Below, piece by piece: positions 1 to 11,955 of a DNA stretch of 64,000 nucleotides. Location: NCBI GenBank assembly GCA_019426215.1, contig CM033400.1, positions 20,134,568 to 20,198,567 of the forward strand, read 5' to 3'. The stretch is from Buddleja alternifolia. Its lineage: Eukaryota; Streptophyta; Magnoliopsida; Lamiales; Scrophulariaceae. Below the pieces are notes generated by a model. That model was not told where the DNA came from. It made no database searches and worked only from the letters and a program-made list of their open reading frames with translations. The position numbers were made by a program, and so were the translations under genes. Every line of letters begins with the position of its first letter. The first letter of the stretch is position 1.

Positions 1-741
1 AATATCAAATATATCATACTTAAGGATTAAATCCAATTTAACCCACGCAACACTAAATCCTATTTAAGTGGGATCAAAAAACTAACTCATAGAAATTAAA
101 GCAAATTAAGTTCACACAATTCCCATGGGCTTAAAAGATTAAATCTAATTTAATCCATGTCCAATCTAATTTAATTTGATTTCATCTGAAAATTAAATCC
201 AATTTAATTTACACAAGTGGATTAAATCAAATTTAATCCTTGTAGAAACTAAATGCCATAAGAAGAATATAATCTAATTTATTTCAATGTGAAATTAATT
301 TTAACTTTATTTCTAGGATTTAAAAGATTAAAGCTTATTTAATCTTTATCGCAATAAAGTCTAACAATATTTCTATGAAAAATTAAAACTTATTTTATCA
401 ATGCGAAATAAAGTCAAACTTTATCTCTTAGTCTAACTTAATCAAGTTCAAAATAAATCTAATCCAATTTGACTTCTTTAATCAAATCTTATTTAATTAA
501 AGTGAGACTAATCCAATAAAGTCTCTATGGGTGAACAAATCTGAAACATAAGAAACTAAGTTTAATCCAATTCCAAGAATCATTAAATTTAATTTAATTG
601 TAAATCCAATTTACATAATCCAATCAAATTCAATTATTCAAGTGTAAATCCAATTTACATAATCAAAATCAAATCCGAATTATTTTGATAGGCTAGTTAA
701 ATTCAATTCGATCAAGAATAAAATCAAGTCCAACTCATTTT

Positions 742-1816
742 TTTTTTTTGAAAGGAAACGATAAGTATATATTAGGCTAAGTCAGCCACAAACAAACTCA
801 AAAAAACTCCGGTAACAAACAAATGAGCACCACGTGCTAGACAACAAACAACACAAATACTAGTTCTAAGCGAAATAAACAACAACCGAAAATTAGAAAC
901 GAAATGACCCACAGAAGACATGTCTTCCGATGGTGAAATAATTTTTTGAAAGAGGGAAAGACAAACACCCTCGAGAACCACATAACACCAACCTTGCAAA
1001 TTCAACGTAGTAAGCCCATCTACACACGCCAATGCCTGGTCAACAATCCCCACTCCTACACCGTACGGATCAGGAAAAAGGGCTCCATCAAAGGTAATTT
1101 TCACCCACCCAATTGCTGGCGGAGACCAATGTACGCAAGTTGTATCAATTTTTTGAGAGTCGATCTTCTTATGTAGCTCAACAACAATGAGAACAACACT
1201 AAGACGCCACCACTGTAAACTAAAAAAGAAAATAAAACAGACATACGAGGCAAAAAGATAAAACAAGATAAGACTGAGAAAACACAACAAAAAAACAAAA
1301 CCACTCCATATTTTACTCGAAGCAACCACCGGAGACACGCTTGAGAAAGTCGATCCAAGAAACTCCGGTGAAAAAGACGAGCACAAAATCTGAAGCGTGG
1401 AGATGGTACTCAAATCATTCATCAAGACTGGGGTAACCATCAAAGGATTGCATCTTTTTGGCCCGGGCAACAGCAGAGAGGGGTTTTCGACCTGATTTAG
1501 AGCCAAAATCAGAGGTGTAGAAGTGATTTCCGGTGGTGGAGAGCTCAGATCTGGAGGTGGAAGGCCCGAGATAGTTTCCGGTGGTGGCCATCGAGATGGA
1601 TGAAAAATGGCGAAAAATGGAGAGAGGAGAATGAAGATGAAGGAAGAAAGAGAAAGATGGAGGAAAACCACCAAAATGTGGTGGAGAAAACCACCCAAAA
1701 GTGGTGGAGAAGGAACCCAAAACTGCTGCTTGGAGGCAGCAGTTTAGAAGATGAAAAATCCTAGCTTCTCTTGAGAGAGAAAGCAGGGTAGAGAGGGATT
1801 TTTTTGCAATTTTTTG
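742..1816 (-). mobile_element. Truncated non-LTR retroposon with RNase H remnant, poly(A) tail and 11-bp TSD
   Basis: Read on the - strand, the insert starts near 1816 and ends in a poly(A) run (T-run at 738-749 on the + strand). CAACTCATTTT flanks it at 731-741 and 1817-1827, an 11-bp TSD as expected for LINE-style target-primed insertion. The 3' half encodes a degenerate plant LINE RNase H domain: a WSPPAIGWVKITFDGA start with the catalytic Asp of FDGA, a GVGVGIV strand, and an ARGAHL end. The 5' half is a pyrimidine-rich leader plus a short ATG frame (MATTGNYLGPSTSRSELS...). The reverse transcriptase in between is missing, so this is an internally deleted copy that would have needed LINE proteins from elsewhere. 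One frame stays open for 309 codons including the stop (772-1698) but does not begin with ATG. Confidence 0.7.
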
Positions 1817-2306
1817 CAACTCATTTTAATCATATGACTAAATATAATTTAATCAAAGTGTAGCTAAATCAAATTTAATTACTAGAAAAGATCAAATTTT
1901 TATTTAACTAAAGGGTATTTAAAGAAACAAATCTAATTTATATACCCTTTAATTTGGAGGCTAAATCTTAATTTACTTTATTAAATTTAATTTATCTTGA
2001 TAGGCTAGTTAAAATCTAATTTGATCAAGAATAAAATCAAGTCTAACTTTTTTTATTCATTTACTAAATACAATTTAATCAAAGTGTAATTAAATCAAAT
2101 TTAATTACAAGAGAAGAACAAATTTCTAAATTAACTAAGGGTTATTTAAATCTAATTTAACTTTAAAACAAATCTAATTTATATACCCTTTGGCCTAAGA
2201 AAATAAATTCAATTTAATTTGAAATCCAAGATAGAGAGGGGTCATGATTTAATCAAAATGGGGTAACCACATGTATTGGGTCAAACCCAATACATCTTAA
2301 TTAATA

Positions 2307-2830
2307 CTCTGGGCCCAAGCCCAGCGATACTTTAATTAATTCGTTGGTTTCAAGCCCAGCGTTTACATTAATTAATACGCTGGGCTCAAGCCCAGCAATC
2401 ATTTATTAATGCGTTGGGCTTAAGCCCAGCATTCGGTCACCCACAGCGCTGGGCCAAGCCTAGCGCAACATTAAATGTGTTGGGCGGCCCAGTGCTGGAT
2501 TAATCATAGGGATAATTACACTCACACCCATTTAATGATGGGGTAATTACACAAACCTCCTCTCACTAATTGATAATTACAAACACACCCCCTCATATTA
2601 AAGATTTCTTACAATTGGACCCTCTGTGTGTATAACAATTCTTACAATTACACCCCCTTTAAACCTTATACATAGACCCCCTGAGGGGGTGTGTTTGTAA
2701 TTATCAATTAGTGAGGGAAAGTTTGTGTAATTACCCCATCATTGAGGGGGTGTGAGTGTAATTATCCCTTAATTATATGTTGGGCCTAGCCCAGCACATA
2801 TTCAACTTGTGTTGGGCCCGACCCAACACT
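2307..2830. repeat. Array of GCTGGGC/GCCCAGC imperfect palindromes
   Basis: Eight copies of a short inverted repeat of the form GYTGGGCnnnnGCCCARC occur at about 2309-2324, 2343-2360, 2379-2396, 2413-2430, 2446-2466, 2477-2498, 2779-2795 and 2811-2827. They are separated by AT-rich spacers containing TTAATTAAT. The MITE at 2509-2768 interrupts the array between copies 6 and 7. Each arm contains TGGGC, which resembles the plant site II motif bound by TCP transcription factors. Function here is unknown. Confidence 0.7.
2509..2768. mobile_element. Mutator-type MITE, copy 1 (260 bp, about 86-bp terminal inverted repeats)
   Basis: The termini GGGATAATTACACTCACACC and its complement begin and end the element. 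The arms pair for about 86 bases, so the transcript would fold into one long hairpin. Flanks TTAATCATA (2500-2508) and TTAATTATA (2769-2777) form a 9-bp TSD with one mismatch, the hallmark of Mutator-like elements. It is non-coding. A second copy of exactly the same length lies at 30614-30873. Confidence 0.8.
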
Positions 2831-3316
2831 CATTCATCTTCTGCCCATTAGGGCAGAAACTTTCAGTCATCGCCGATCGCAGCTACGAGCTCTGCGTCAA
2901 GGGCGGCCGTCTCCGCCGCCTTGCGTTGCAGAGCAGCACCCTCTACGCCTACTCCTAGCGGCCCGACGTGCTGGAAACACCACAATGGGCAGACCGTGGC
3001 GGCGCTTCGAGTGCCACCCATTATTCATCATACCAGCGCGTTTAGCGTCGCCCTCTCCGACTTGGACAGCAGGTCTGCTGTTACACTTTGTGTACAGGAG
3101 GTTTGTTGTTCCTGGTCAAGTCAAACCCGATTTATCCCGTTCTCTAGATTTTCGATCCAATCGAAAATTAATTTCAAATTTAACAAATTCACCCAAAAAA
3201 TAATTAAAAATTTTCGATTTACATCACATGATTTCGAATCACACAATTATGCATCAAACTTGAATATCAAATAAACATATGAACGCACATACAAAAATCA
3301 ACGAAGCCATAAATTC

Positions 3317-3329
3317 GGCTCTGATACCA
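3317..3329 (-). other. Primer-binding site of Copia-B
   Basis: On the - strand this reads TGGTATCAGAGCC, the standard initiator methionine tRNA primer site of plant Ty1/copia elements, one base inside the LTR edge at 3331. It fixes the strand of the element and shows that 3331-4993 is its 5' LTR. Confidence 0.85.
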
Positions 3330-3330
3330 C

Positions 3331-4993
3331 TGTTGGGAATCGTTATTCAAAATACGCAGCGGATAACAAATTTATTCGATTCCTGAGCTATGGATTAATT
3401 TAGGCTTTTCGTTGATTTTAATCGAAGAACGAGATAGAACAATTTACCTCTTGACGCGAGTTCGTAACCATGTTCATGAGAGTAGCAACCCGTGAGTTCC
3501 TACCTCTAGATTGTCATGCGAAGATGATGATCTTCAAAAGCTCCATCCTCCTCCCCTAGCAACGGGGCGAACAACTAGGTCTTATGAGAGGGAGAAGGAA
3601 TTTTATTTTTACTGGTTTTCTCCGAGAAAACCTAACTCCAAGTTGTAGGGTGTATAAGTGATTAGGTATAATAACGACCAGGGCATTAATTAAAACCAAG
3701 CAGCTTATTCTCCAAGCTAGGCTGACCGTCCGGGCCTAGTGGGATGAGCTTATTGGGCTCATCCATTTATAGCCCAATGTTTAGTAATTTAATTAATTAA
3801 TCTAAGCCCAATCCAATTAGACAATTAATTAAATACTTATTCTTTTAATTAATAGTATATATTAATTCCAAATTAATTCAACTATTATTATTGATTAAAT
3901 AGATATATTTAACTCATACCATTAAATATATATTTATTAAATCAACACATCCCAAACGATTAGTAGTTTCACATCCATGTGAAATTACCGAAAAATCCTT
4001 TTTGCAGTAAAAAATATTTCACCCCATCATCTCATGTAGCGCGACTCTTTAGGCTCGTCTTGATTGGTATTGGAAGGATTCCAAGGATATAGTTATCACC
4101 AAGCCAGTCCCGTGAAGCTATACCGAAACCTAACCAAGCGCGAGAATGAATAGGTCATCACGAACCTTTAAGTTACAAATGTCGTATGCATATAAGCTAT
4201 TCACTGACGCAACCCAATCAATTAAGAGTCATGGAGTGTCAAACTCATAAAACTTGATACTGCACTAAATAATCATACTGATGTTAAATTACCGAACTGC
4301 CCTTCGTATCTAATACGTGTCAGTTATATTTGCTTTGGCCAAAGATTTTAATTCCACAACACCTATGATCGTACAGGTTGCTTCTCGTTTACTTTCGAGA
4401 CAGTGAATCCCCTATTAACAGTCAACTTCCCATTATCGAACGCACCAATTGAATCGTACTTCGAGGTTGACCCCACCAACGGGTGATTGGGCCTAACTAC
4501 TCTAATAACTTATTCAATGGTATAAGCACAATGTAAATGACTCCTTAGGTCTAAAGCTCACTCATACTATTGTAACAGGCAATCCCGATCATTGACTGTC
4601 ACTGAGTAAAAACCCATGTGATCGGATTACAACAAGTCATGTTCGAATATGTTAACTTCGTTAACCAAATTCATGACACTAGCTCCCATTATCCAATCAG
4701 TGTAAGACGAACACTTCTTGTCAAAGCAAGTGTCATATGAGTTGAATTTTAATACCCAAGTAAGATTCCTTAACCCGTGAACCATGTTTATAAGATCGAA
4801 CACTTAACTCCACCAGTGCCTCCACACTATCGGTGAGTACATCTCAATCTTAGGGACTTATTTGTTCAAAATAGTTAATGACACATAGTTTTACATGAAC
4901 AAAAATTCATTGCCTTTACAAAAGTTCGTACAATATAAATCAGTGCCCTACTAAATCTAATTCCTCATTGGTATTGAGGGCATACACCTAACA
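3331..4993 (-). mobile_element. 5' LTR of Copia-B (1663 bp)
   Basis: It starts TGTTGGGAATCG and ends CCTAACA, so it has TG...CA ends with matching inverted termini. The adjacent primer site makes it the 5' LTR on the - strand. Related LTRs or pieces lie at 10849-11955, 12282-13908 and 27800-29225; they share block order, including the opening GGGAATCG region, a GCGACTCTYTAGGTTCGTCT block, a CCCCACCAA(C/A)GGGTGA block and an end with ACATGAACAAAAA. The matching 3' LTR and its TSD would lie outside the window. Confidence 0.8.
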
Positions 4994-5646
4994 TACTACT
5001 ATGACCATCTTCTTCCACAATGCATGTTGTTTTGCCTTTAACTCCGTGACATCTATGAGCAACACTACGATGTCCATAGTTGTCTTAGGATTTATTTTTT
5101 TCCTTCATTGCTTGTGAGTCTGTCATTTTTTATTTTTGTGAAGGGGTAGTACTCTTAATTTAATTGTTTCAATTTTTTTAATAATTTATAAGGAAGTTGT
5201 ACTCCTCATTTACTTAAATTTTAGATATTTTGTAGTGTGTACAATGAGTAGCACCCCTCCTTTAAAACACACAAGATCTTCTATTGCAAAATAGCGATGC
5301 ATCTCGTATCGCATATTATGTTTATCCGATAAGCGTATATAATCCATATTAAATTGCTCTTCCCTCCAACATAAGTCGTTGCGAGCGAGTGTCCTACACC
5401 CGCCCACTATAGGGAGCAACTATGCAATATCCTCTCTCTCACACACACTCTACTTTTGAGACGGTGCACTGAAATTCCCCTCTTTATTGTGTGTGTACTT
5501 ATATATATAAGAGAGAATCAAGATTCGCTCTCCGCACCCCACTTGCTCCTCTCCCAATCATCTGCATCCCGTTCTGCGCCCCCAAAATATACTGTCGGTC
5601 CAATTATTTCCACACAAATAATTACTCATCTTCCAAGGCAATATTC
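4994..5646 (+). promoter_or_regulatory. Upstream region and probable promoter of the thaumatin-like gene
   Basis: This gene-free stretch separates Copia-B from the thaumatin-like start codon. A good TATA box, TATATATAA, lies at 5502-5510, about 137 bases before the ATG, after CT- and CA-rich DNA at 5432-5452. That gives a leader of roughly 100 bases. No other feature is recognised; the 5210-5419 part has only spurious short frames. Confidence 0.5.
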
Positions 5647-8059
5647 ATGGCTTCATCCTACACCATTCTTTTCGCCGTTATGCTTCTCCACAGCTTTCAA
5701 GGCAAACGAGGTAAATAATGCAGTCAACATACTCCCACCTATTATTGCCTCTATATGCTTATCTAATATCTAAGTCATCATCAAAATATTACTCATCATG
5801 TGTGAAATTTAGTGCCGATTTTTCTACTTCACGTATTCTTTTGCACTCCCAATCATCTTAATGAGTTGAGAGATGGAGCTCCAAGAATAACTACACTCAC
5901 TCACTCCCACTTATTATTAAAAACCGTCCGAAATTTTGAAAATTATCAACACATTCGTCTTTAGAGGTGAAATTGTACTATATTTATATCGAAATTGGTA
6001 ATCGGATGGGGTGGAATTGTAATGACAGGTAAATTATCAAAAATGGGGTTTTTATTAGTAATTAGGCTTAAAATGATATGAGTTCAGAAAATACAAGTGC
6101 ACTAAAAAATCTCTTTCTTCTTCCCCAATAAAACATAAAGTGTGGCAATTCGTAGTTGTATGTATTCTTTTACTTTAAAATTTAGTAAAAATAATGATGA
6201 TGTTACATTTGGATGCAGGAGGAGCAAGGGGTGCAACATTTACATTTGAAAACAAGTGTTCACAAACCATTTGGCCAGCAATACTAGGCAGCCCTGTACT
6301 GGATAGCACTGGATTCGAGCTCCCAAAAGGTAGCTCACGCGCCTTCCAGGCCCCAACCGGCTGGTCCGGTCGCTTCTGGGGTAGAACCGGCTGCACCTTC
6401 GATGACTCAGGTCACGGCTCCTGCTCCACCGGTGATTGTGGCTCCGACCAAATCGAATGCAACGGCGCTGGCGCCACCGCCGCCACCCTGGTGGAGTTCA
6501 CTCTCGGGTCGGGCTCCTTGGACTTCTACGACGTCAGCCTCGTCGACGGCTACAACTTGCCCCTCATGGTGGACGTCAAGGGCGGGTCGGGTCAGTGTGC
6601 GTCCACCGGTTGCGTCGAGGATCTCAACCAGAGGTGCCCCGCCGAGCTGAGGGTGGAAGGCGGTGGCGCGTGCAGAAGCGCCTGCGACGCGTTTAGTACT
6701 CCGGAGTACTGTTGTAAAGGCGAGTATGGGTCGCCGTCGACGTGTAGGCCGTCAATGTATTCGCAGATGTTCAAGAGCGCGTGTCCCAAGTCGTATAGCT
6801 ACGCTTACGATGATGCGACTAGTACCTTCACCTGCACCGCCGCTGATTATGTCATCACCTTCTGTCCCTCTCTACCAAGGTACAACTCTCTTTAAAGTTG
6901 CCACCCACACTTCACCACCTCAGCATGGTTCGCAAGAACGGTTGGGTCAATTGTTGTGGAGGTCATCATTTTAGTTCCATTGCAATGTCGCGGAATGGTT
7001 GAGGCCGTTCCAGAATTTAGCCCGTTAAATTGCTTAGAAATTTAAAATATTCTAAAAAATATCAGATTTTTAATAGTCTACATTACCAAATTATACATTT
7101 TAAGCATAAAAATAAAAAAAATAAAAAAATCTGAATTTTTATTTTTAGACTTGAAAATAGACTTATTTTATTTTTATAATTACACGTACGTGCCTCCATT
7201 GTATATGTTCGTGTTAGATATTATTATTGTTCTCCTAGTTAGATTAGTATTATTATTGTTTTCCTAGTTACACTAGTATTCTTATTACCTTATTTATCTT
7301 TTACCTTCTTTATAGTTTAGGGTTTGTATTCTCTCTCTCTTGTAACTCTATAAATATGTTACTCAATAATACAAGTTCGGGTTTTCTCTAATCTAACTGT
7401 TCGAATTAAAGATGACCCCTTTGTTTTTCGACAAGAAAATCTATGTAAACTTCCTATTTTATCCTCAATTGCTTCAACCAAAAACATGTGAAGAAAAAAT
7501 GCTCGCGGTGTATTCTAATGTTTACATACCCTTTGTAAAATAAATTAAATACTTAGTTAAAAGTAGAGATAGAAAAACCCCAAGTTGTAATTATTAAAAA
7601 TATTTATGAAATGAATCTAGAAATTTTAATATAATTTTTATTATTAATCTGCTAAAAAGATTTCTAATTTTATTTTATTTTTATTAAAAAAATAGGGAAG
7701 AACTGTTTTTTAATATTATTTAAAACGTGATTAATCTCTTTTTTTTTTTGTTCCAAAGTTAATTCTCTAGTATTAAGTCAATGTGGATCTTATTTTACAG
7801 CAAAAAAACATCAAAATCAGATAATGCTACGGCAGAGGAGTCAGGGTCCGGGTCAGGTTCGGAGACCGGGTCAGGTTCAGGTTCAGGATCAGAGACCGGG
7901 TCGGTTCAGGGGGCAATGTTGGCAGATGGGTCATGGTTGGCAAATTTGGCAACTGGGGACTCAACTAGAACACAATCTGTGAGTGGCACTGCCCATATAT
8001 TGGCGTTGCTGATTGCACTTGTACATCTTGCTGTAGCAGTAGTGCCTTCGGAGTGGTGA
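5647..8059 (+). CDS. Thaumatin-like protein (PR-5 family) with probable GPI anchor, 3 exons
   Basis: Join 5647-5710, 6219-6879 and 7801-8059; both introns (508 and 921 bp) are GT-AG and the frame closes at 327 codons plus TGA. Residues 1-26 form a signal peptide (hydrophobic core TILFAVMLL). The mature domain starts near A27 (ATFTFENKC) and runs to about P241. It has all 16 cysteines of the long thaumatin-like class, the GWSGRFWGRTGC segment and the family signature GHGSCSTGDC near residues 86-95. After it comes a Ser/Gly/Glu/Thr-rich spacer with SGSGSETG repeats, then a 16-residue hydrophobic tail (308-323) behind SVSGT, as in a GPI-anchor signal. The protein is thus expected on the outer plasma membrane or in the wall. 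Family members bind or cut beta-glucans and act in defence or development; the role of this one is unknown. An AATAAA lies at 8103. Confidence 0.92.
6880..7800 (+). other. Intron 2 of the thaumatin-like gene, with an in-frame stop five codons in
   Basis: The donor is CCAAG|GTACAA at 6880 and the acceptor TTTTACAG ends at 7800. If the intron is retained, translation adds RYNSL and stops at 6893-6895, giving a soluble secreted protein with the whole thaumatin domain but no spacer or anchor. The intron is AT-rich and holds no other recognisable feature. Confidence 0.7.
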
Positions 8060-9038
8060 TACTTATCAGTTTAACTCGAAATTCATTTAAACAAGGTGAA
8101 TGAATAAATTACATTAGAAAAATTACCCAGAAAAATGACTCTTACAAAATTGACCAGGCAAAGTGATGATTGATTGGAATAGAAGATGAAATATATTTTG
8201 AAATAGAGAACTCGATGATGAAATGGACATCATTTTGATTGTGAATCACTCTATTTCATTGGATGCAAATTTCAAATGAAATTGTGTACTGATTACTATT
8301 GTTTCTCAAAGTTAATTCTAGCAGTTGGATATCTTCGAGATAAAGATTAGAGTTTCCCTTTGGTAGGTGGCTGTTTGATCTTTGAAAATCTATTCGTTTA
8401 GCTTTTCTTATACATAGAGCCAAAAGTATAAAGTTTAAGGCAAATTTATGGTGTAATTGTATCAAAATCCATAAGATGGAGCCTTTTGTCTGCCAATAAC
8501 TTTTTGCTCCCACTTTGAGTAATTTGTTTTATACCATTTTTCTCTTTTCAAACCTTTTGGTGATTAATAATGAATTGGCCTACTGCTTTAGTGCTAATAT
8601 TCGTATTTTCTTTGATGTAATAATGATTGCCTTGAAGATAAGATAATTTATGCTATAACTATGATTTAGGGTTAGGAGGCTTGACTAGTTATTGGTGCAG
8701 TGATACTTTTGGGTTTGGAGATATTTTAAGCAGTGTGGTAGATTTGTTGGTAAGAGACTCGTGTCATTTTCCGGATATTATCTTAGATTTTTCAATCCTT
8801 GAAAATGACTTGTGCACTTGCGACATGTTTGCTCCGTAGACTGCTTATTCCAAAAAAGGTCAATCCAATTGAAATGAAAATCCACCTAGAATGGTCCTTC
8901 CAGGTCCATTGTCACCTGGAATGCCTTTGTTTGGTTAACTGAAATGCAATAATTGGACTAATATACAATATTACTTAACATGACCGTTATGCCCATATGT
9001 TTACTAATAACTTTGTTACACACAGTATAAATGTTTGC

Positions 9039-9075
<37 letters not shown>

Positions 9076-10079
9076 TGTTATATATTTAAATAGAAGAAGA
9101 GAAAGAAGTTGAATTTGAGAATGACAAATGTTAATGCAGAGGGGAATTATAACATGTTGATGTAGGATGAAGCTGATAGGAGAACTTCAACAGTGGAGTA
9201 TGAATTCAAGAAACAAACAAGCTTGTATTTTTTTATTTTTTTTGTTTTTTTGAAATGAATAAGCGTATTTCTCAAACAAGCTTGTTAATAAGGCATAATA
9301 AAGCAAAATAAATCATAATAAAATTTCATAATCTTTACATCCATTCATGAAATTTCACGGCATAGGATAAAACAAAAGTATACATATATAATAAAGATAC
9401 TTACGTGTTATTGGTGAAGAAAAAGTTTCGTCGGAATAATCTTGCAAATGCATTGAACAATGATTATATTTTTTTAGGGAATTTTTTGGATATGTATTTT
9501 TTATATAATTTGTACAATTAGAAAAGATTTGTAAGATTGGTAGAGCGATTTCAGAGATAATAAAGGAAGTTACTTTGTTAATTGTTATTCCTACTTAGTC
9601 TAACTTAAGTGAGAATATTTATTAAATATTCTTCATGATCTAATGAGTAATGAACTTTCCCAATTTTAGTGGAAATAAGCAAATTCAATGACTCATTAGT
9701 CCACTTCTTTTGGACTTACCAAACATTGAGTGGGAATAAAAAAGTTGGAGAAGTGTTTTCAGGAATGACTATTCCCTTGTATCAAACGTGTCGTCGCAGT
9801 TAGGATATCATGTATGAAGGAATTTATATTAAGACACATACAAGAGTGGATCGGGTACCTATATATATTGAAATGTCAATTCACATGCTCGGTTCAGGCT
9901 CGCCTACTAGGCTTCTCGCTCTTGTAGAATCACGAACATACCTTCATTTGTTCTTGTTCTGGAAATCCTCATAAATAAGACTTCTTCGTCATGGTGGATC
10001 AACTACCAGATCAATCCATTTTGTATTTTCACACCTTAAATCCATTGTACATTGATGATTCTCCAAAGAAAGAGATTAA
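8060..10079. other. Intergenic region without recognised genes
   Basis: Past the thaumatin-like polyadenylation signal this is AT-rich DNA. The short frames seen on either strand have no recognisable domain. The (TA)n tract at 9042-9072 is the only clear structure. Around 8870-8960 and 9660-9790 are short TTTGGTTAACTG- and CTTACCAAACATTG-like segments that may be the ends of a decayed element, too weak to call. Confidence 0.5.
9042..9072. repeat. (TA)n microsatellite
   Basis: An uninterrupted run of TA dinucleotides of about 30 bp, bounded by ATATT and GTATG. Confidence 0.9.
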
Positions 10080-10328
10080 GGGTGAGTTTGGCTCAATTTT
10101 TGCATAATTGATTATGAGATAATTGATTCTTACATTGATTATGGGATAGTTGGTTCTTTCAGAATTGATTATGGCAAAATGTAGGGATTTCAGTTTTCCC
10201 AAAATGTGGTTTTGTAACACAAAAATGTCCACAATAGATTATAGGAAAAAGGGTCAAACAGCCATCAAAATAACATTTAGAATGCAAATGCATATTTTAA
10301 CTTTTAAACCATTGATCCAAACGTACCC
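10080..10328. mobile_element. Tourist/Harbinger-like MITE (249 bp)
   Basis: The ends GGGTGAGTTTGGCTCAA and the complement of GGGTACGTTTGGATCAA are imperfect inverted repeats. TAA flanks both sides (10077-10079 and 10329-10331), the 3-bp TSD typical of PIF/Harbinger. Inside are several ATTGATTATG repeats and no coding capacity. Confidence 0.55.
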
Positions 10329-10633
10329 TAAGAGAGGATGATTGGGGGGAGGGGAGAGAGTTTTCTTGGGGAGAAACGATACGTGATACCAGTTAGTTTA
10401 ATATCTAGAAAGACATATCTTATTTAAAATTGCATTTTCTTATTACAGTATGATTTAGGATCGGCCCACAAATGGAATAGTCTTACTCCAAACTAAATAT
10501 GAATGTAAATCGGGTCAATTAATATACTGAACGTGAGTCCAGATATAAGGCCACAAAATAATCCTAGTCCAATCCAAAACAAATTTTCCTACCAAGTGTA
10601 CTAGGGCTATTCAAGCAATACAGTGGACGAGAT

Positions 10634-10848
10634 AGTGTTAGGTGTCTGTCGAGCCATCCAGTGGCTTGGACAACACTTGTAAACACTATGACAATCCTGT
10701 CTTATATTATATCAATAAAATTGGCTTGTTATTTATCTTTTTGTTTAGATAAAGTCTCTTGAGTCACTTAGCTACGGGAGCGGTCTCGCACACCAGTTGG
10801 CGACTATGGAACGTTCTCCAAGGCTGTGATCCTAAAACATGTTCCAAG
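10634..10848 (+). mobile_element. Copia-A-type LTR fragment
   Basis: The order of motifs follows the start of the Copia-A LTR at 29226: a GTGTTA...GAGCCATC..GTTGGCTTG-like opening, AACACTATG, a CTTATATTATATCAA segment, then GGGAGCGGTC and a TGGAACGTTCTC..GGCTGTGATCCTAAA block. It stops where the next LTR begins at 10849, so the copia LTR there was inserted into it or joined to it. Confidence 0.5.
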
Positions 10849-11955
10849 TGTTGTGAAACCTGGTTCATGCACAGCGAAAATATATATACATATTCAGATT
10901 CACAATCGGATCACTTTTGGGTTTTAATGATTTTCATAAAATTCGAAATTTAATAATAAGATGAAATCAAATTTTATTTTTTCACTAGCCTTTGATTTGA
11001 TTCAAAAAGTTGATCTTTCGGATAGCAACAATTGATAAACTCCTGTCTCTAGATATCATGCCGGAATAAGCTTAAAGAAAAATCCACCACCTTTGACACC
11101 TCTAAGGCCGACACTACACTAAGGGGGGAGAGAGAGAATTTTCTCTTCTTCTTTCTTTGCTATCAAGTTACTTGTGAGAGTTAGGGTTTTCTGAACTAGG
11201 CTGTTAGGTATATATAAGGAGTGATGGACTTGGATTTAACTAAATCCTTGAGCCCATCCAACTCCCACATACAAGCCTAAAACACGCCCCACCTCATCCA
11301 AGTTGGGTTAATTAACTTTCAACTTAGTCCAATTATTATTTAGGTCCAACATATTTTAATCCAATTAAAATATAATACTATTTAATAATCATCTAAATTA
11401 AATAATCTATTTATTTAATAATAGGATGAGTATAACAAAAAAGTCTAATTATTTATTATAATTATTTTATTTGTCATTAATCCAATTAATCAAATAAATT
11501 AATGTGTTCATAATAAATACATCTAATTATTTATTTCCATTAATCTAATTATTAATCTAATTAATCAAATAATTTAATTTTCTCATCAAATAGCAAATTA
11601 CCTATTTTATATACTTGACAATGAAAGAATTTTCTTCGCTCAATTCTTTTTAAGCGTGACTCTCTAGGTTCGTCTCGATTGGCATTGGAAGGAAACCACA
11701 GATGTGAGTGTCACTTAATCAGTCTTGTGGACTCACATCGAACCGAATTGAAATGTATAGATCAATACGAGCCTTTAGGTCACAGACACCCTATGAGTAT
11801 AATCTCTTCACTGTAACATCCCGATCGAGGTAGAGTCATGGATTATGTCAAACTCACAGGACTCGATGATGTGCTTTATGAATCATATTAAGATGAAATT
11901 ACTGAACTACCCTTATGTACTGTACACAAGTTAGTTCTCCTGCTTTGGCTAAAGT
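10849..11955 (-). mobile_element. Truncated Copia-B-type LTR
   Basis: It begins TGTTGTGAAACC and follows the Copia-B LTR block order, including the GCGTGACTCTCTAGGTTCGT block near 11650, the GTAGAGTCATGG..GTCAAACTCA block near 11830 and TGCTTTGGC(T/C)AAAG near 11940. It then breaks off, losing the last third. The dense AATTAATTTAA-rich part at 11290-11590 corresponds to the AT-rich zone of the complete LTR. Confidence 0.65.

Larger units (their letters stand above)
1..3330 (-). mobile_element. Internal leader of Copia-B (Ty1/copia), running off the left edge
   Basis: This is the non-coding internal region between the primer-binding site at 3317-3329 and a coding part that must lie left of position 1, since the element reads leftward. 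It is AT-rich and built of degenerate repeats of an AATCCAATTTAATT-like unit. A longer unit is duplicated: the blocks starting near 690 and 2000 share GATAGGCTAGTTAAA and the sequence after it. Around 2850-3120 is a GC-rich stretch like the GC-rich leader of Copia-A near 41400-41640. No gag or pol reading frame is recognisable. A leader above 3.3 kb is long for a copia element, partly because two insertions (742-1816 and 2509-2768) swell it. Confidence 0.6.

Noticed and set aside
2921..3274. 117-codon + strand frame at 2921-3274
   Set aside because: It lies antisense in the Copia-B leader beside the primer site and shows no domain.
6402..6696. Several open frames overlapping the thaumatin-like exon 2 (6402-6650, 6436-6696, 6592-6789)
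   Set aside because: They are by-products of the high-GC exon in other frames; only the frame with 16 cysteines matches a family.
8870..9790. Possible TIR pair, GTTTGGTTAACTG near 8930 and CTTACCAAACATTG near 9715
   Set aside because: Arms match over too few bases and no TSD could be found.
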